A program made the position numbers and the translations under genes. From NCBI RefSeq assembly GCF_009709555.1, contig NZ_WJBG01000158.1:1-64000 (forward strand): 64,000 nucleotides of DNA. The letters are read 5' to 3'. This DNA comes from Streptomyces blattellae (GTDB taxonomy: Bacteria; Actinomycetota; Actinomycetes; Streptomycetales; Streptomycetaceae). Every line of letters starts with the position of its first letter. Within the stretch, counting starts at the first letter, position 1. Shown here piece after piece: positions 18,919 through 29,163 of this stretch. The notes under the pieces are model-generated. The model did no database searches. It was not told the origin of the DNA and saw nothing but the letters and a program-made list of their open reading frames with translations.

Positions 18919-19620
18919 GTGACCCGCATCGACAGCGTGCGCGCCGCGACCGGCTCGGCGAAGGACAGCGTGCTGCACGCCGCGGAAGTGGTGGCGCCCT
19001 ACGCCGACACGGCCAAGGACAGGGCCACGCACTATGCGCACGAGGCGCGCGTACGGCTCGCGCCGAAGGTGTCGCTGGCCGCCGAGCAGGCCCGCGCCCA
19101 GTACGGCACGCATGTCGTACCGCGCCTGGAACAGGCCCGCGCACATGTACCGCCGAAGGTCGACCATGCCGCCCATGAGGCCGCCGTCCGCACTCGCAAG
19201 GCTGCTCGGCAGGCCGCCGACTACTCCAAGCCGCGGTTTGAGCAGGCGGTGGCTGTGGCTGTGCCCGTCAAGGACGAGGCCGCCGCCCGGAGCGCGGCCG
19301 CACTGGCCGCGCTGCGCAACCATGTCTCGGCCGAGGACATCCAGAAGCTGGCCCGCAGGCATGAGCGGCGTGCCAGGGCCGGCCGGATCGCCAGGGCGCT
19401 GGCGGTTCTGGGTGTGTTGGGGGCCGGCGCCTTCGCCGCCTGGAAGTGGTGGGACAAGCAGGCCAACCCTGACTGGCTGGTCGAGCCGCCCGCCGCGACG
19501 GAGGTGCCCGAGGGTGACCGGCTGACCTCGGTGGACGGCAGCGGCCAGTCCGCGCTCGATCCCGAAGTGCAGGCCAAGGAGGCTGAGGAGGAGGCCGCCA
19601 AGCGCGAAGAGGGACGGTGA
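18919..19620 (+). CDS. DUF5324-type membrane protein
   Basis: 233 aa. The N-terminal ~150 residues are Ala-rich amphipathic helix with apolipoprotein/LEA-like repeats of K/R and A (AKDSVLHAAEVVAPY, AKDRATHYAHEARV). A single transmembrane segment (about 163-178, ALAVLGVLGAGAFAAWKWW) follows, then a short acidic tail (EEAAKREEG). GTG 18919 follows the strong site GAGGAGGAGGATCCC. Function unknown; the family is confined to actinomycetes near the origin, as far as I recall. A strong terminator follows. Confidence 0.8.
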   Translation: MTRIDSVRAATGSAKDSVLHAAEVVAPYADTAKDRATHYAHEARVRLAPKVSLAAEQARAQYGTHVVPRLEQARAHVPPKVDHAAHEAAVRTRKAARQAADYSKPRFEQAVAVAVPVKDEAAARSAAALAALRNHVSAEDIQKLARRHERRARAGRIARALAVLGVLGAGAFAAWKWWDKQANPDWLVEPPAATEVPEGDRLTSVDGSGQSALDPEVQAKEAEEEAAKREEGR

Positions 19621-19646
19621 GCGTTCCGGCTGGTCGCGCAGAGTGT

Positions 19647-19686
19647 GCGGTGGGGCGGGAGACTTGACGGTCTCCCGCCCCACCGC
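19647..19686 (+). terminator. Terminator, perfect 17-bp stem
   Basis: The arm GCGGTGGGGCGGGAGAC (19647-19663) pairs perfectly with 19670-19686 around loop TTGACG. It ends the DUF5324-type gene and directly precedes a parS-like site. Confidence 0.9.
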
Positions 19687-19689
19687 GAT

Positions 19690-19703
19690 GTTTCACGTGG
19701 AAC
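19690..19703. other. parS-like site, one mismatch
   Basis: GTTTCACGTGGAAC differs from the Streptomyces parS consensus GTTTCACGTGAAAC at one position. It is 4 bp beyond a terminator, in intergenic DNA, and is the only site left of oriC that I found. ParB may bind it with lower affinity. Confidence 0.7.
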
Positions 19704-20007
19704 AGTCGCGGGGCGTCGAACCGGGCATGTGTTTACGCCCACCACTCTCGATGACGTTTGCAACGGACCGAGTGTGCAGGTTCGGCACAGACTTCCTTAA
19801 CGGAACGTATTCTGCTGGCTACTTTTACGCGTACGCACCAGCTCACAAGGCCTGCACGTCGGGGCGTGCTCACGCCCGCGCGGCCGATCGCGTCCGCGGC
19901 CACCCTGTCGGCTTCACCGGCCGCCATCTCTTTGCGCAAATAACTGCAACGACATCGGACCGGTCCGCGTGACGCACGTCACCCCTGGAAGGCGGCCCGC
20001 CAAAAGA
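19704..20007. other. Intergenic, no gene seen
   Basis: About 300 bp between the parS-like site and the tRNA-Ala terminator. Composition is less GC-rich than its surroundings around 19790-19830, with TTCC/GGAA inverted arms at 19793-19805. The open frames here lack ribosome binding sites and show no recognisable protein pattern, so I call nothing. Confidence 0.4.
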
Positions 20008-20040
20008 ACCGGCCAGGCGCCGCTGAGGCACCTGGCCGGT
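20008..20040 (-). terminator. Terminator of tRNA-Ala
   Basis: The arm ACCGGCCAGG (20008-20017) pairs with CCTGGCCGGT (20031-20040), just 3' of the leftward tRNA-Ala. Confidence 0.75.
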
Positions 20041-20048
20041 CCGAGGTG

Positions 20049-20121
20049 TGGAGCCTAGGGGAGTCGAACCCCTGACATCTGCCATGCAAAGACAGCGCTC
20101 TACCAACTGAGCTAAGGCCCC
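20049..20121 (-). tRNA. tRNA-Ala (anticodon TGC)
   Basis: 73-nt cloverleaf on the minus strand. Acceptor GGGGCCT pairs with AGGCTCC, the D-arm contains AGCTCAGTTGGTAGAGC, anticodon stem CTGTC/GGCAG holds loop TTTGCAT (anticodon TGC), and the T-arm has GGGGTTCGACTCCCC. CCA is not encoded, unlike the other two tRNAs in this window. Confidence 0.96.
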
Positions 20122-20302
20122 GGAAAACAAGCATCCGACCGGAAGAACCACATACCGGCGGGCGCGCAGACCAGAGTACCGGGTCGCCCCCGGTATCTCG
20201 CAAAACGATTAGGGGTCCCGGTGGACCGCCACTCTCCGTAAGATGCTCGGCGTGGTTCGCGACAGCGAACCGCCGTTTTGGGGAAAGCGATGGGGAGACG
20301 CA

Positions 20303-20851
20303 ATGGACGCCGTACAGCAGGAAGCCACCGCAAGAGCGCGGGAACTGCAGCGGAACTGGTACGGGGAGCCGCTGGGGGCACTCTTCCGTAAGCTGATAGA
20401 AGATCTTGGCCTGAACCAGGCTCGCCTCGCGGGGGTACTGGGCCTGTCCGCACCGATGCTGTCGCAGCTGATGAGCGGCCAGCGGGCGAAGATCGGCAAT
20501 CCCGCCGTGGTCCAGCGGGTGCAGCTGCTCCAGGACCTGGCCGGTCAGGTCGCGGACGGCAGCGTCAGTGCGGCCGAGGCGACCGAGCGCATGGAAGAGA
20601 TCAAGAAGTCGCAGGGGGGCTCGGTGCTCAGCAACACCACGACCACGACCAGCAGTTCGGGGGCGCCCACGGTCAAGCGGGTGGTCCGCGAGATCCAGTC
20701 GCTGCTGCGCTCCGTGGCGGCCGCGGGAGACATCATCGAGGCGGCGGACACCCTCGCCCCGGCCCACCCGGAACTGGCAGAGTTCCTCCGGGTGTACGGC
20801 GCGGGCCGCACCTCCGACGCGGTGGCGCACTACCAGTCCCACCAGAGCTGA
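20303..20851 (+). CDS. XRE-type helix-turn-helix DNA-binding protein
   Basis: 182 aa. The helix-turn-helix is at about residues 33-70 (LGLNQARLAGVLGLSAPMLSQLMSGQRAKIGNP read in parts as LNQARLAGVLGLS and PMLSQLMSGQR). A helical middle, a Thr/Ser-rich linker (NTTTTTSSSG) and a C-terminal helical domain follow. ATG 20303 has GGGGAGACGCA before it and is preferred to the in-frame start 60 bp upstream. It is encoded beside a Ser/Thr kinase gene read in the same direction, so it could be a phosphorylation target; that is inference only. Confidence 0.85.
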   Translation: MDAVQQEATARARELQRNWYGEPLGALFRKLIEDLGLNQARLAGVLGLSAPMLSQLMSGQRAKIGNPAVVQRVQLLQDLAGQVADGSVSAAEATERMEEIKKSQGGSVLSNTTTTTSSSGAPTVKRVVREIQSLLRSVAAAGDIIEAADTLAPAHPELAEFLRVYGAGRTSDAVAHYQSHQS

Positions 20852-21049
20852 ACCGGCGCCCCGGTCACCGAAGGGGGTTCGGTAGCCGGGTCGACAGCCG
20901 AGGACGAGGACGGGACTGAAGGGGATTCGCGGAACACGGGGGACGCGATCCACGGGCGTATCGCTCATCGCACAGGGGGCGGCAGGAGTCGTAACACGCT
21001 CTGAGGGGGAAGCAAGGGACAGCCGAAGGGGGAGGAGCGACGCACAGCC

Positions 21050-22690
21050 ATGGGTGAGGTCTTCGCCGGCCGGTATGAACTGGCCGACCCGATCGGACGC
21101 GGCGGCGTAGGTGCTGTGTGGCGTGCCTGGGACCATCGCAGGCGCCGCTATGTCGCCGCCAAGGTGCTGCAGCAGAGCGACGCGCACTCGCTGCTGCGCT
21201 TCGTTCGGGAGCAGGCACTGCGGATCGACCACCCGCATGTGCTCGCGCCCGCCAGCTGGGCCGCCGACGACGACAAGGTCATGTTCACCATGGATCTGGT
21301 CGCCGGGGGTTCGCTGGTCCATCTGGTCGGGGACTACGGTCCTCTGCCCGCTCGCTTCGTCTGCACCCTCCTCGACCAGCTCCTCTCGGGGCTGGCCGCC
21401 GTGCACGCTGAAGACGTCGTGCATCGCGACATCAAGCCCGCCAACGTCCTGTTGGAGGCCACCGGTACGGGCCGGCCTCGGCTGCGGCTGTCCGACTTCG
21501 GCATCGCCATGCGGCTGGGTGAGCCGCGGTTGACGGAGACCAATCTCGTGGTGGGCACGCCGGGTTATCTGGCGCCCGAGCAGATGATGGGCGCGGAACC
21601 GGACTTTGCCGCGGACCTGTTCGCCGTAGGACTGGTGGCGCTGTATCTGCTGGAGGGCGCGAAACCTGACGCCAAGGCCCTCATCCAGTACTTCGCGGAG
21701 CACGGGACTCCGGGGGCGCCCAAGAGCGTTCCCGAGCCGCTGTGGCAGGTCGTGGCCATGCTGCTCCAGCCGGACCCGCAGGCGCGGTTCCGGACGGCCA
21801 CGGGGGCACGCAAGGCGCTCGCCTCGGCCGCGGAACTCCTTCCGGAGGCAGGCCCCGACGACGAGCTGATCGAGATCTTCGACCAGATAGGCCCGCTTCC
21901 CCCGGGGTTCGGCCCCGGCGGTCCACTCAAACCGGCAAGGGGAGTGGAGCCGCCGAGCGGCGGGCCAGGGCAGGCTGCCGAGCGCGGCGAAGCGGCCTCC
22001 GTGCCGAACAGCTCTGATACGAGCTCCGGGTCGAACGGCACCGGCACGGGTTCGGTACCGACCGGTGCGGGCGCCGCCGTCGTACGGGCTGATCTGCGGC
22101 GGGAGTCCGATCCGCGGCAGGTGTCCGATCCTCAGCAGCGGGTCGGCGGTCCACGGCAGGGCACCGATCCCCAGCAGCCGACGGGCTCGCAGCCGTCCAG
22201 CATGTCGGACACCGGCAGCTTCCATCTGCCGCCCCCTCAGCCCACCGGCTCCTCCCCCCGACCACAGCCCGCGCCCCATCCCCCGGCGCCGGCTCAGCAG
22301 CATCCAGAACTGCACCAGAACCCGTACCCACACTCGCAGCACCAGCACCAGCAGCCCCATCCGCAGGCAGCCGAGGACAGCCACCCCAGCCCTGCCCCCT
22401 TCTCCCCCTACGACTCCACGCGTGTCCTGTCCTCCCCTCAGCCGCACACACCGCGCCACTCCACTCAGGCCCTGACACCGGTGTCGCAGCAGCGCGCCGA
22501 TGCCTCTACTGCTTCGTACACCGCTCAAGACGCGCGGGTTCCACCTTCCGCGCAGGCGATTTCACAACCGCGGCACCGCGCAGCCCGGCCACCCCGCCGC
22601 CCCGGTCCGCCGGCGAAAGTGGCCGTCCCGCTGCTGCTGCTTGCTCTGGCCTGCTATGCGGTGGGGTTCTGGGCGCTGACCCGCATCTGA
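21050..22690 (+). CDS. Serine/threonine protein kinase with C-terminal membrane anchor
   Basis: 546 aa. The kinase domain (about 6-270) is complete: GRGGVGAVW loop, K38, HRDIKPAN with D127, DFG at 149-151 and APE in LAPEQM. Residues ~275-520 form a long Pro/Gln/Ser/His-rich linker with a His/Gln-rich patch (PHSQHQHQQPHPQ). The last ~20 residues (VAVPLLLLALACYAVGFWAL) are one transmembrane helix at the extreme end, so it is a tail-anchored kinase with no extracellular sensor, unlike PknB. Ligand and substrates unknown. It follows the XRE-type gene by 198 bp. Confidence 0.92.
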   Translation: MGEVFAGRYELADPIGRGGVGAVWRAWDHRRRRYVAAKVLQQSDAHSLLRFVREQALRIDHPHVLAPASWAADDDKVMFTMDLVAGGSLVHLVGDYGPLPARFVCTLLDQLLSGLAAVHAEDVVHRDIKPANVLLEATGTGRPRLRLSDFGIAMRLGEPRLTETNLVVGTPGYLAPEQMMGAEPDFAADLFAVGLVALYLLEGAKPDAKALIQYFAEHGTPGAPKSVPEPLWQVVAMLLQPDPQARFRTATGARKALASAAELLPEAGPDDELIEIFDQIGPLPPGFGPGGPLKPARGVEPPSGGPGQAAERGEAASVPNSSDTSSGSNGTGTGSVPTGAGAAVVRADLRRESDPRQVSDPQQRVGGPRQGTDPQQPTGSQPSSMSDTGSFHLPPPQPTGSSPRPQPAPHPPAPAQQHPELHQNPYPHSQHQHQQPHPQAAEDSHPSPAPFSPYDSTRVLSSPQPHTPRHSTQALTPVSQQRADASTASYTAQDARVPPSAQAISQPRHRAARPPRRPGPPAKVAVPLLLLALACYAVGFWALTRI

Positions 22691-22729
22691 GCCCAACCCT
22701 CGGGCCGCCCCAGCCCGCAGGCGGGACCG

Positions 22730-24085
22730 CTACCAGGCCCGCGCCCGCCTCCGGGCCATCACCGTCCACACCCCGAGCACCGCCACCAGCACCGTGCCCG
22801 CGCCGATCCCGCTCACGGCGACCACCGTCATCGCGGCGTCCCCGCTCCCGGACCCGCCGGAGCCGCCCTCGATGACGGCCTCCTGCTCCTGTGCCGTCTG
22901 CTCCTGTGCCGTGACGTCGAAGAGGTTCGGTGGCTCGGCTTTCCCTGCGTAACGCGGCCCGGCGTCTGCCGTGCCGCTGACACGGATCCGCAGCGTCAGC
23001 CCGAAGGGCCCGTCGCCGAACTCTTCGGCCATCTGCTCGGCGAGATGGACTACGAGGTAGTACGAGCCGGCGAACCGCATGCCGCTGACTGGGTCGGACC
23101 TATTGGCGTACCGGTTGTCGTACGCGACCGGTGGCAGCGGATCGAGCGACTCCGACTTCTGGCTGCCGTTGTAGTGCAGGCTGACGTCGTCGATGTGGGC
23201 GCGTACGGGGTTGTAGAGGGACATGTCCAGGGCGGAGGCCACGAGGCTGCCATCGCTGCTCGAACTGCCCAGCTCGGCGGTTGCGTACAGTTGCTGTCCC
23301 CAGTCGACCGGCACCTTGTAGAAGAGGGTCTGCCCGGGCCGCGGGTGGTCGCGCCAGACGCCTTGACCGATGGTTGTCGCCCGGCTGAAGCCGCCGCCGC
23401 CCTCGCGCTGCTCTGCCTCGCTCAGCGGGGGTGTGGGCGAGGCGGAGTTCCAGTCCTCGGGTGCCTCGGTCGAACCGGTCTGCCTCAGCCGTGGTTCGGA
23501 GACGGGGGCCAGCTCCAGATCCCAGGCGCCGGGTGTGGAACCGCTCCGGTCGACGCGCTCGACGACCACGTAGTAGGTGCCCGCGCCTTCGCAGGAGGAG
23601 CCGCCTGGGGCGGCCTCGCGCTCTCCCCAGGCGACGATGGGATGCGGGCTGCGGCTGCCGAAGGTGGCGGTGTCGTACGAGCAGGAGCGGCTGTTGGCGT
23701 TCTGCACCGACACCTTGAGGCTGTCGGTGGGGGTCACTGTGGCGTCCGCGCGCGGGACGGCGGTCACGGAGACGTACACATTCGAGGTGGCGTCGAGTTC
23801 GAGGCGGTAGAAGAGCTTGCCGCCCTGTGGAAGGGAACTGCGGTACGTCGTGGCCACGTCCAGCCGTTCGGCCTCCGTGGTGCCCGTCGCCCCCTCGACG
23901 GGCCGCGCGTCCTCGTCGAACTCGTACGATCCGGGCGACGCCCCGGCGGCGAGCGCCGTACCCCCCGCCGGGACCGCCGCCGCACAGAGGACGGCTGCCA
24001 CAACAGCCACGCGCGCGTACCGCGACGGACGAAGACGACGACCGGGCCATGCCCTGGCCCGCCCCCACGTCGTACGCAGCCCCAT
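22730..24085 (-). CDS. Secreted protein with C-terminal membrane anchor, unknown function
   Basis: 451 aa. A signal peptide (about 20-47, RYARVAVVAAVLCAAAVPAGGTALAAG) leads into two beta-rich extracellular halves, each containing a LFYRLELDATSNVYV- or LFYKVPVDWGQQLYA-type strand pattern typical of bacterial pre-peptidase-like domains. A Gly/Ser linker and a C-terminal transmembrane helix (TVVAVSGIGAGTVLVAVLGVWTV) with a basic tail (ARRRARAW) follow. ATG 24085 follows GAGGGGGG. I do not recognise a family. It is convergent with the kinase gene and may share an envelope role. Confidence 0.8.
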   Translation of the reverse strand: MGLRTTWGRARAWPGRRLRPSRYARVAVVAAVLCAAAVPAGGTALAAGASPGSYEFDEDARPVEGATGTTEAERLDVATTYRSSLPQGGKLFYRLELDATSNVYVSVTAVPRADATVTPTDSLKVSVQNANSRSCSYDTATFGSRSPHPIVAWGEREAAPGGSSCEGAGTYYVVVERVDRSGSTPGAWDLELAPVSEPRLRQTGSTEAPEDWNSASPTPPLSEAEQREGGGGFSRATTIGQGVWRDHPRPGQTLFYKVPVDWGQQLYATAELGSSSSDGSLVASALDMSLYNPVRAHIDDVSLHYNGSQKSESLDPLPPVAYDNRYANRSDPVSGMRFAGSYYLVVHLAEQMAEEFGDGPFGLTLRIRVSGTADAGPRYAGKAEPPNLFDVTAQEQTAQEQEAVIEGGSGGSGSGDAAMTVVAVSGIGAGTVLVAVLGVWTVMARRRARAW

Positions 24086-24248
24086 CACACGCCCCCCTCG
24101 TCGTCGCCGGACCCGGGACCGTGGCCCATCCTGCCCCGTTCGGGGATGCGGCATCGGCGTAATCCGTACGAGCGGCCGAAACACCCGCCTCAAAGGCACC
24201 GCGAAGCACATCGCACCCCATGCCAGATCCGGGGATGCCTCGCAACAC

Positions 24249-24279
24249 AAAACCCCGACCGCTCGGCGGCCGGGGTTTT
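24249..24279 (-). terminator. Terminator of the DLW-39 gene
   Basis: AAAACCCCG (24249-24257) pairs with CGGGGTTTT (24271-24279), giving a T-run on the minus strand just past the DLW-39 stop. Confidence 0.8.
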
Positions 24280-24298
24280 CAGAATCCGATGTCGATAC

Positions 24299-24427
24299 TC
24301 ACGAACCCGTGGGCACGGAGTCAGTCGCCTCCGTCCACAGATCCTGCTCGGCGCGATCCGCCTGGATCTGGCGGTACACGAGGAGCCCGCCGATGGCGGC
24401 CAGTGCGACCAGGAGAAGCTTCTTCAC
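24299..24427 (-). CDS. DLW-39 family small protein
   Basis: 42-aa peptide with a hydrophobic N-terminal helix (KKLLLVALAAIGGLLVYRQI) and the family's defining AEQDLWTEATD tail. DLW-39 proteins are tiny conserved actinobacterial products encoded close to gyrA. GTG 24427 is preceded by GAGG. Function unknown; a small membrane-bound peptide is the likely form. It has its own terminator and sits 326 bp from the divergent exported-protein gene. Confidence 0.88.
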   Translation of the reverse strand: MKKLLLVALAAIGGLLVYRQIQADRAEQDLWTEATDSVPTGS

Positions 24428-24753
24428 CGCGCGACCTCGTCTTTCCTTGACGTAGGGGACCTCTGGCGCCCGACTATACACACCGACCGATATCGATCGG
24501 TGACCTGTGTCGGCAGCCAACTCCGGTCCCGAACACCGCAGTAGAAGCGGACGACACCGCTCCGATCGGACGGTGATCACACGGCCACGGACGGCGACTT
24601 TGTGACTTTATTTCGCTTTTCTTCCCATATGCACCCATCCGGGTGGTGTTGATCAGAACATCAAGGCGCAACGGGCGTCGGTCCACCACTTCGCGAGCCA
24701 CATAAACATCATGAGGAAAGTACGCAAATCGCCCAACCCGAAAGTGAGGGGCC
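24428..24753. other. Divergent promoter region with near-palindrome
   Basis: 326 bp between the leftward DLW-39 gene and a rightward small exported-protein gene. It contains ACCGACCGATATCGATCGGT at 24482-24501, which matches its own reverse complement at 18 of 20 positions and could be an operator. No gene seen. Confidence 0.4.
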
Positions 24754-25089
24754 ATGGCCAGGAACAAGGTCATGAAGCTGTGGACCGCCATCGTCACCGC
24801 CTTCCTCGCGCTGTGCACGGCGCTCGGATTCGTCACCACGACCGCGAACGCGGCCGTAGCGCAGTCCGAGGCACCGAGCGACAGCGCCACGCACGTGACG
24901 GCGCCGCCGATCCCGTGGGCCTGGTCCCGCTCTCTGCCCCCCACCATGAAGCAACGCATCCGCGCCGAGGCTCACGGCAAGTCCCCCAGCTGCCGACACC
25001 GACCGCGGACGGACACGGTTGTGGACGCGGCACTGGAAGCCGCCTCCCTCTGCGACCCGGCCGATCCCCCTACGCCCCTCCAGCGCTGA
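24754..25089 (+). CDS. Small exported protein (DUF6344-like)
   Basis: 111 aa. A basic start and hydrophobic core (VMKLWTAIVTAFLALCTALG) followed by TTTANAA looks like a signal peptide cleaved near residue 33. The mature part is short, Pro/Ser-rich with two cysteines (SCRH, SLCD) and no recognised domain. I believe it matches the actinomycete DUF6344 family, but from memory only. The ATG follows GAGGGGCC. A terminator lies 66 bp downstream. Role unknown. Confidence 0.7.
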   Translation: MARNKVMKLWTAIVTAFLALCTALGFVTTTANAAVAQSEAPSDSATHVTAPPIPWAWSRSLPPTMKQRIRAEAHGKSPSCRHRPRTDTVVDAALEAASLCDPADPPTPLQR

Positions 25090-25154
25090 CCCCTGCGCCG
25101 CTTCTTCCTCCCCCATCCCGCAACGGCGAACTTGCGTACAGCACCGCCCGGACC

Positions 25155-25189
25155 AAGGCCCGGCCGCTCAACCCGAGCGGCCGGGCCTT
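25155..25189 (+). terminator. Terminator of the small exported-protein gene
   Basis: The perfect 14-bp arms AAGGCCCGGCCGCT (25155-25168) and 25176-25189 flank a 7-nt loop and are followed by TCTC. Confidence 0.88.
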
Positions 25190-25221
25190 TCTCATGAAGC
25201 ACAGGATTGAGCACGATGTGC

Positions 25222-25263
25222 AGAACACAGAACACAGAACAGAAAACGCAGAGCACAGAACAC
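25222..25263 (+). repeat. Six degenerate AGAACAC heptamers
   Basis: Positions 25222-25263 read as six consecutive 7-mers: AGAACAC, AGAACAC, AGAACAG, AAAACGC, AGAGCAC, AGAACAC. This is AC-rich DNA in an otherwise GC-rich intergenic region just after a terminator. It encodes nothing obvious. Confidence 0.75.
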
Positions 25264-25483
25264 GAGCCGCTCACCCACCCCCCGCAGCCGGCCAGGACCA
25301 GCCCTGCCTGCTTTAGACGCGGTGCTGTGCGTCCAGGGCGACGCCCTTCACAGAGACGGGCCACAGGGGTGACGCCTACGTCATCACGATCCTTTCCGGT
25401 GATGCAGGCGCGGGACGTGCGGAACGTGACAAGCCACCCCAACCCACCACTTCCCCCAGCAGTTGATGTCAACCGTTGATGCC
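25264..25483. other. Intergenic, no gene seen
   Basis: About 220 bp between the heptamer repeat and the tRNA-Ile terminator. I see no coding pattern, RNA fold or clear promoter. Confidence 0.4.
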
Positions 25484-25518
25484 AGAAGACCCCCGGCCCT
25501 GTGGACCGGGGGTCTTCT
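25484..25518 (-). terminator. Terminator of tRNA-Ile
   Basis: The 13-bp arms AGAAGACCCCCGG (25484-25496) and 25506-25518 flank a 9-nt loop just 3' of the leftward tRNA-Ile. Confidence 0.85.
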
Positions 25519-25521
25519 CGC

Positions 25522-25598
25522 TGGTGGGGCTAACAGGATTTGAACCTGTGGCCTCATCCTTATCAGGGATGCGCTCTAACCAACTGAGCTATAGCCCC
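25522..25598 (-). tRNA. tRNA-Ile (anticodon GAT)
   Basis: Acceptor GGGGCTA pairs with TAGCCCC; D-arm AGCTCAGTTGGTTAGAGC; anticodon stem CATCC/GGATG with loop CTGATAA (anticodon GAT); T-arm AGGTTCAAATCCT. CCA is encoded at 25522-25524. It sits next to the gyrase genes, as in many actinobacteria. Confidence 0.96.
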
Positions 25599-25722
25599 GC
25601 CGCGCTCTGCGGTGTATGCCCCGCGCGCTGACTCCTGAAGATTAGCGCACGACGTGGGCAGTCCCAAAATCGATAGGTGGAGGACCGTCGGCCGAGGTTT
25701 GAAACGGCGCTGCCGGTTAATG

Positions 25723-26511
25723 TCACTCGTCTTCGGCCAGCGTCAGCTCGACGCCACCGACGAAGCCCGCTGACAGGTTGTAGATGAACGCGCCGAGTGT
25801 CGCCAGGGCCGTGGCGAGGACGACGTCGATGACCGCGATGATCGTCGTGAAGATCAGGACGTTCGGGAGGGACAGGAAAGACTGGAGGTCGAAGCCGTTC
25901 GACTCGTTGGAGCCGGTGGCCTCGGAGATCGTTCCGCCGACCGTCGAGAAGACGCCCATCGCGTCCATGACCATCCACAGTACCGCCGACGCGACGATCG
26001 TGCAGATGCCCAGGGCGATGGAGAGCAGGAAGCTCACCTTCATGACCGACCACGGGTCGGCCTTCGCCACGCGCAGCCGGGCCTTGCGGATGCGGGGCGT
26101 CGTACGCGCGCCCGTGCGGGGCCGGCGTACGGCACCGGCGGGCGCCTCCGTCGACTGGTAGGCCTGCGGCGGGTGGTACGGGCCGGAGGGCTGCTGTTGC
26201 CGGCGCTCTCCCGGCAGCGGAGAGGCCGACGCCTGCGGCGCCGCCTGGGCGGCGGGCTGGGCCGACGGCTGGGGCTGGGTGCCCGGTGCGGCCGGGCCCG
26301 CCCCAGCCGCGTACTGCTGGGTCTGCGAGCCGCGGGTGTCCGTCACAGTTCTCCCCTGGGATCCATGAGTGTCAGGCGAGTGCGAGTCGGTCGGGGACGA
26401 CTTGATCGCTTGCAGGTTGGTCGTGTGCGAGTCCGTCCCACGCGCGGCGGAGCCACGGCCGCCGCCGTCCCTCTCCGTACCGGTCGGTCCGGCGCCCGTG
26501 GCTCCGCTCAC
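25723..26511 (-). CDS. DUF3566 family membrane protein
   Basis: 262 aa. A long Ser/Thr/Gln/Pro-rich cytosolic N-terminus (1-145) is followed by the DUF3566 domain, with RLRVAKADPWSVMKVSFLLS leading into two or three hydrophobic segments (SIALGICTIVASAVLWMVM and LIFTTIIAVIDVVLATALATL) and the AFIYNLSAGFVGG end. Orthologues lie directly after gyrA in mycobacteria and streptomycetes. It is 18 bp downstream of gyrA on the same strand, so likely cotranscribed. Biochemical role unknown. Confidence 0.9.
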   Translation of the reverse strand: MSGATGAGPTGTERDGGGRGSAARGTDSHTTNLQAIKSSPTDSHSPDTHGSQGRTVTDTRGSQTQQYAAGAGPAAPGTQPQPSAQPAAQAAPQASASPLPGERRQQQPSGPYHPPQAYQSTEAPAGAVRRPRTGARTTPRIRKARLRVAKADPWSVMKVSFLLSIALGICTIVASAVLWMVMDAMGVFSTVGGTISEATGSNESNGFDLQSFLSLPNVLIFTTIIAVIDVVLATALATLGAFIYNLSAGFVGGVELTLAEDE

Positions 26512-26529
26512 GATGACTCACTCCTCGCG

Positions 26530-29121
<2,592 letters not shown>

Positions 29122-29163
29122 TGCTGGTGAAGATCCTTCCTGGTGCGGTCAGCTGAGACCGAC

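Noticed and set aside
19758..19943. 61-codon open frame between the parS-like site and tRNA-Ala
   Set aside because: No ribosome site and no recognisable pattern; overlapping alternative frames look equally plausible, so none is supported.
25222..25263. Heptamer array considered as a CRISPR
   Set aside because: Units are 7 bp, directly adjacent and without spacers, and no cas genes are nearby.
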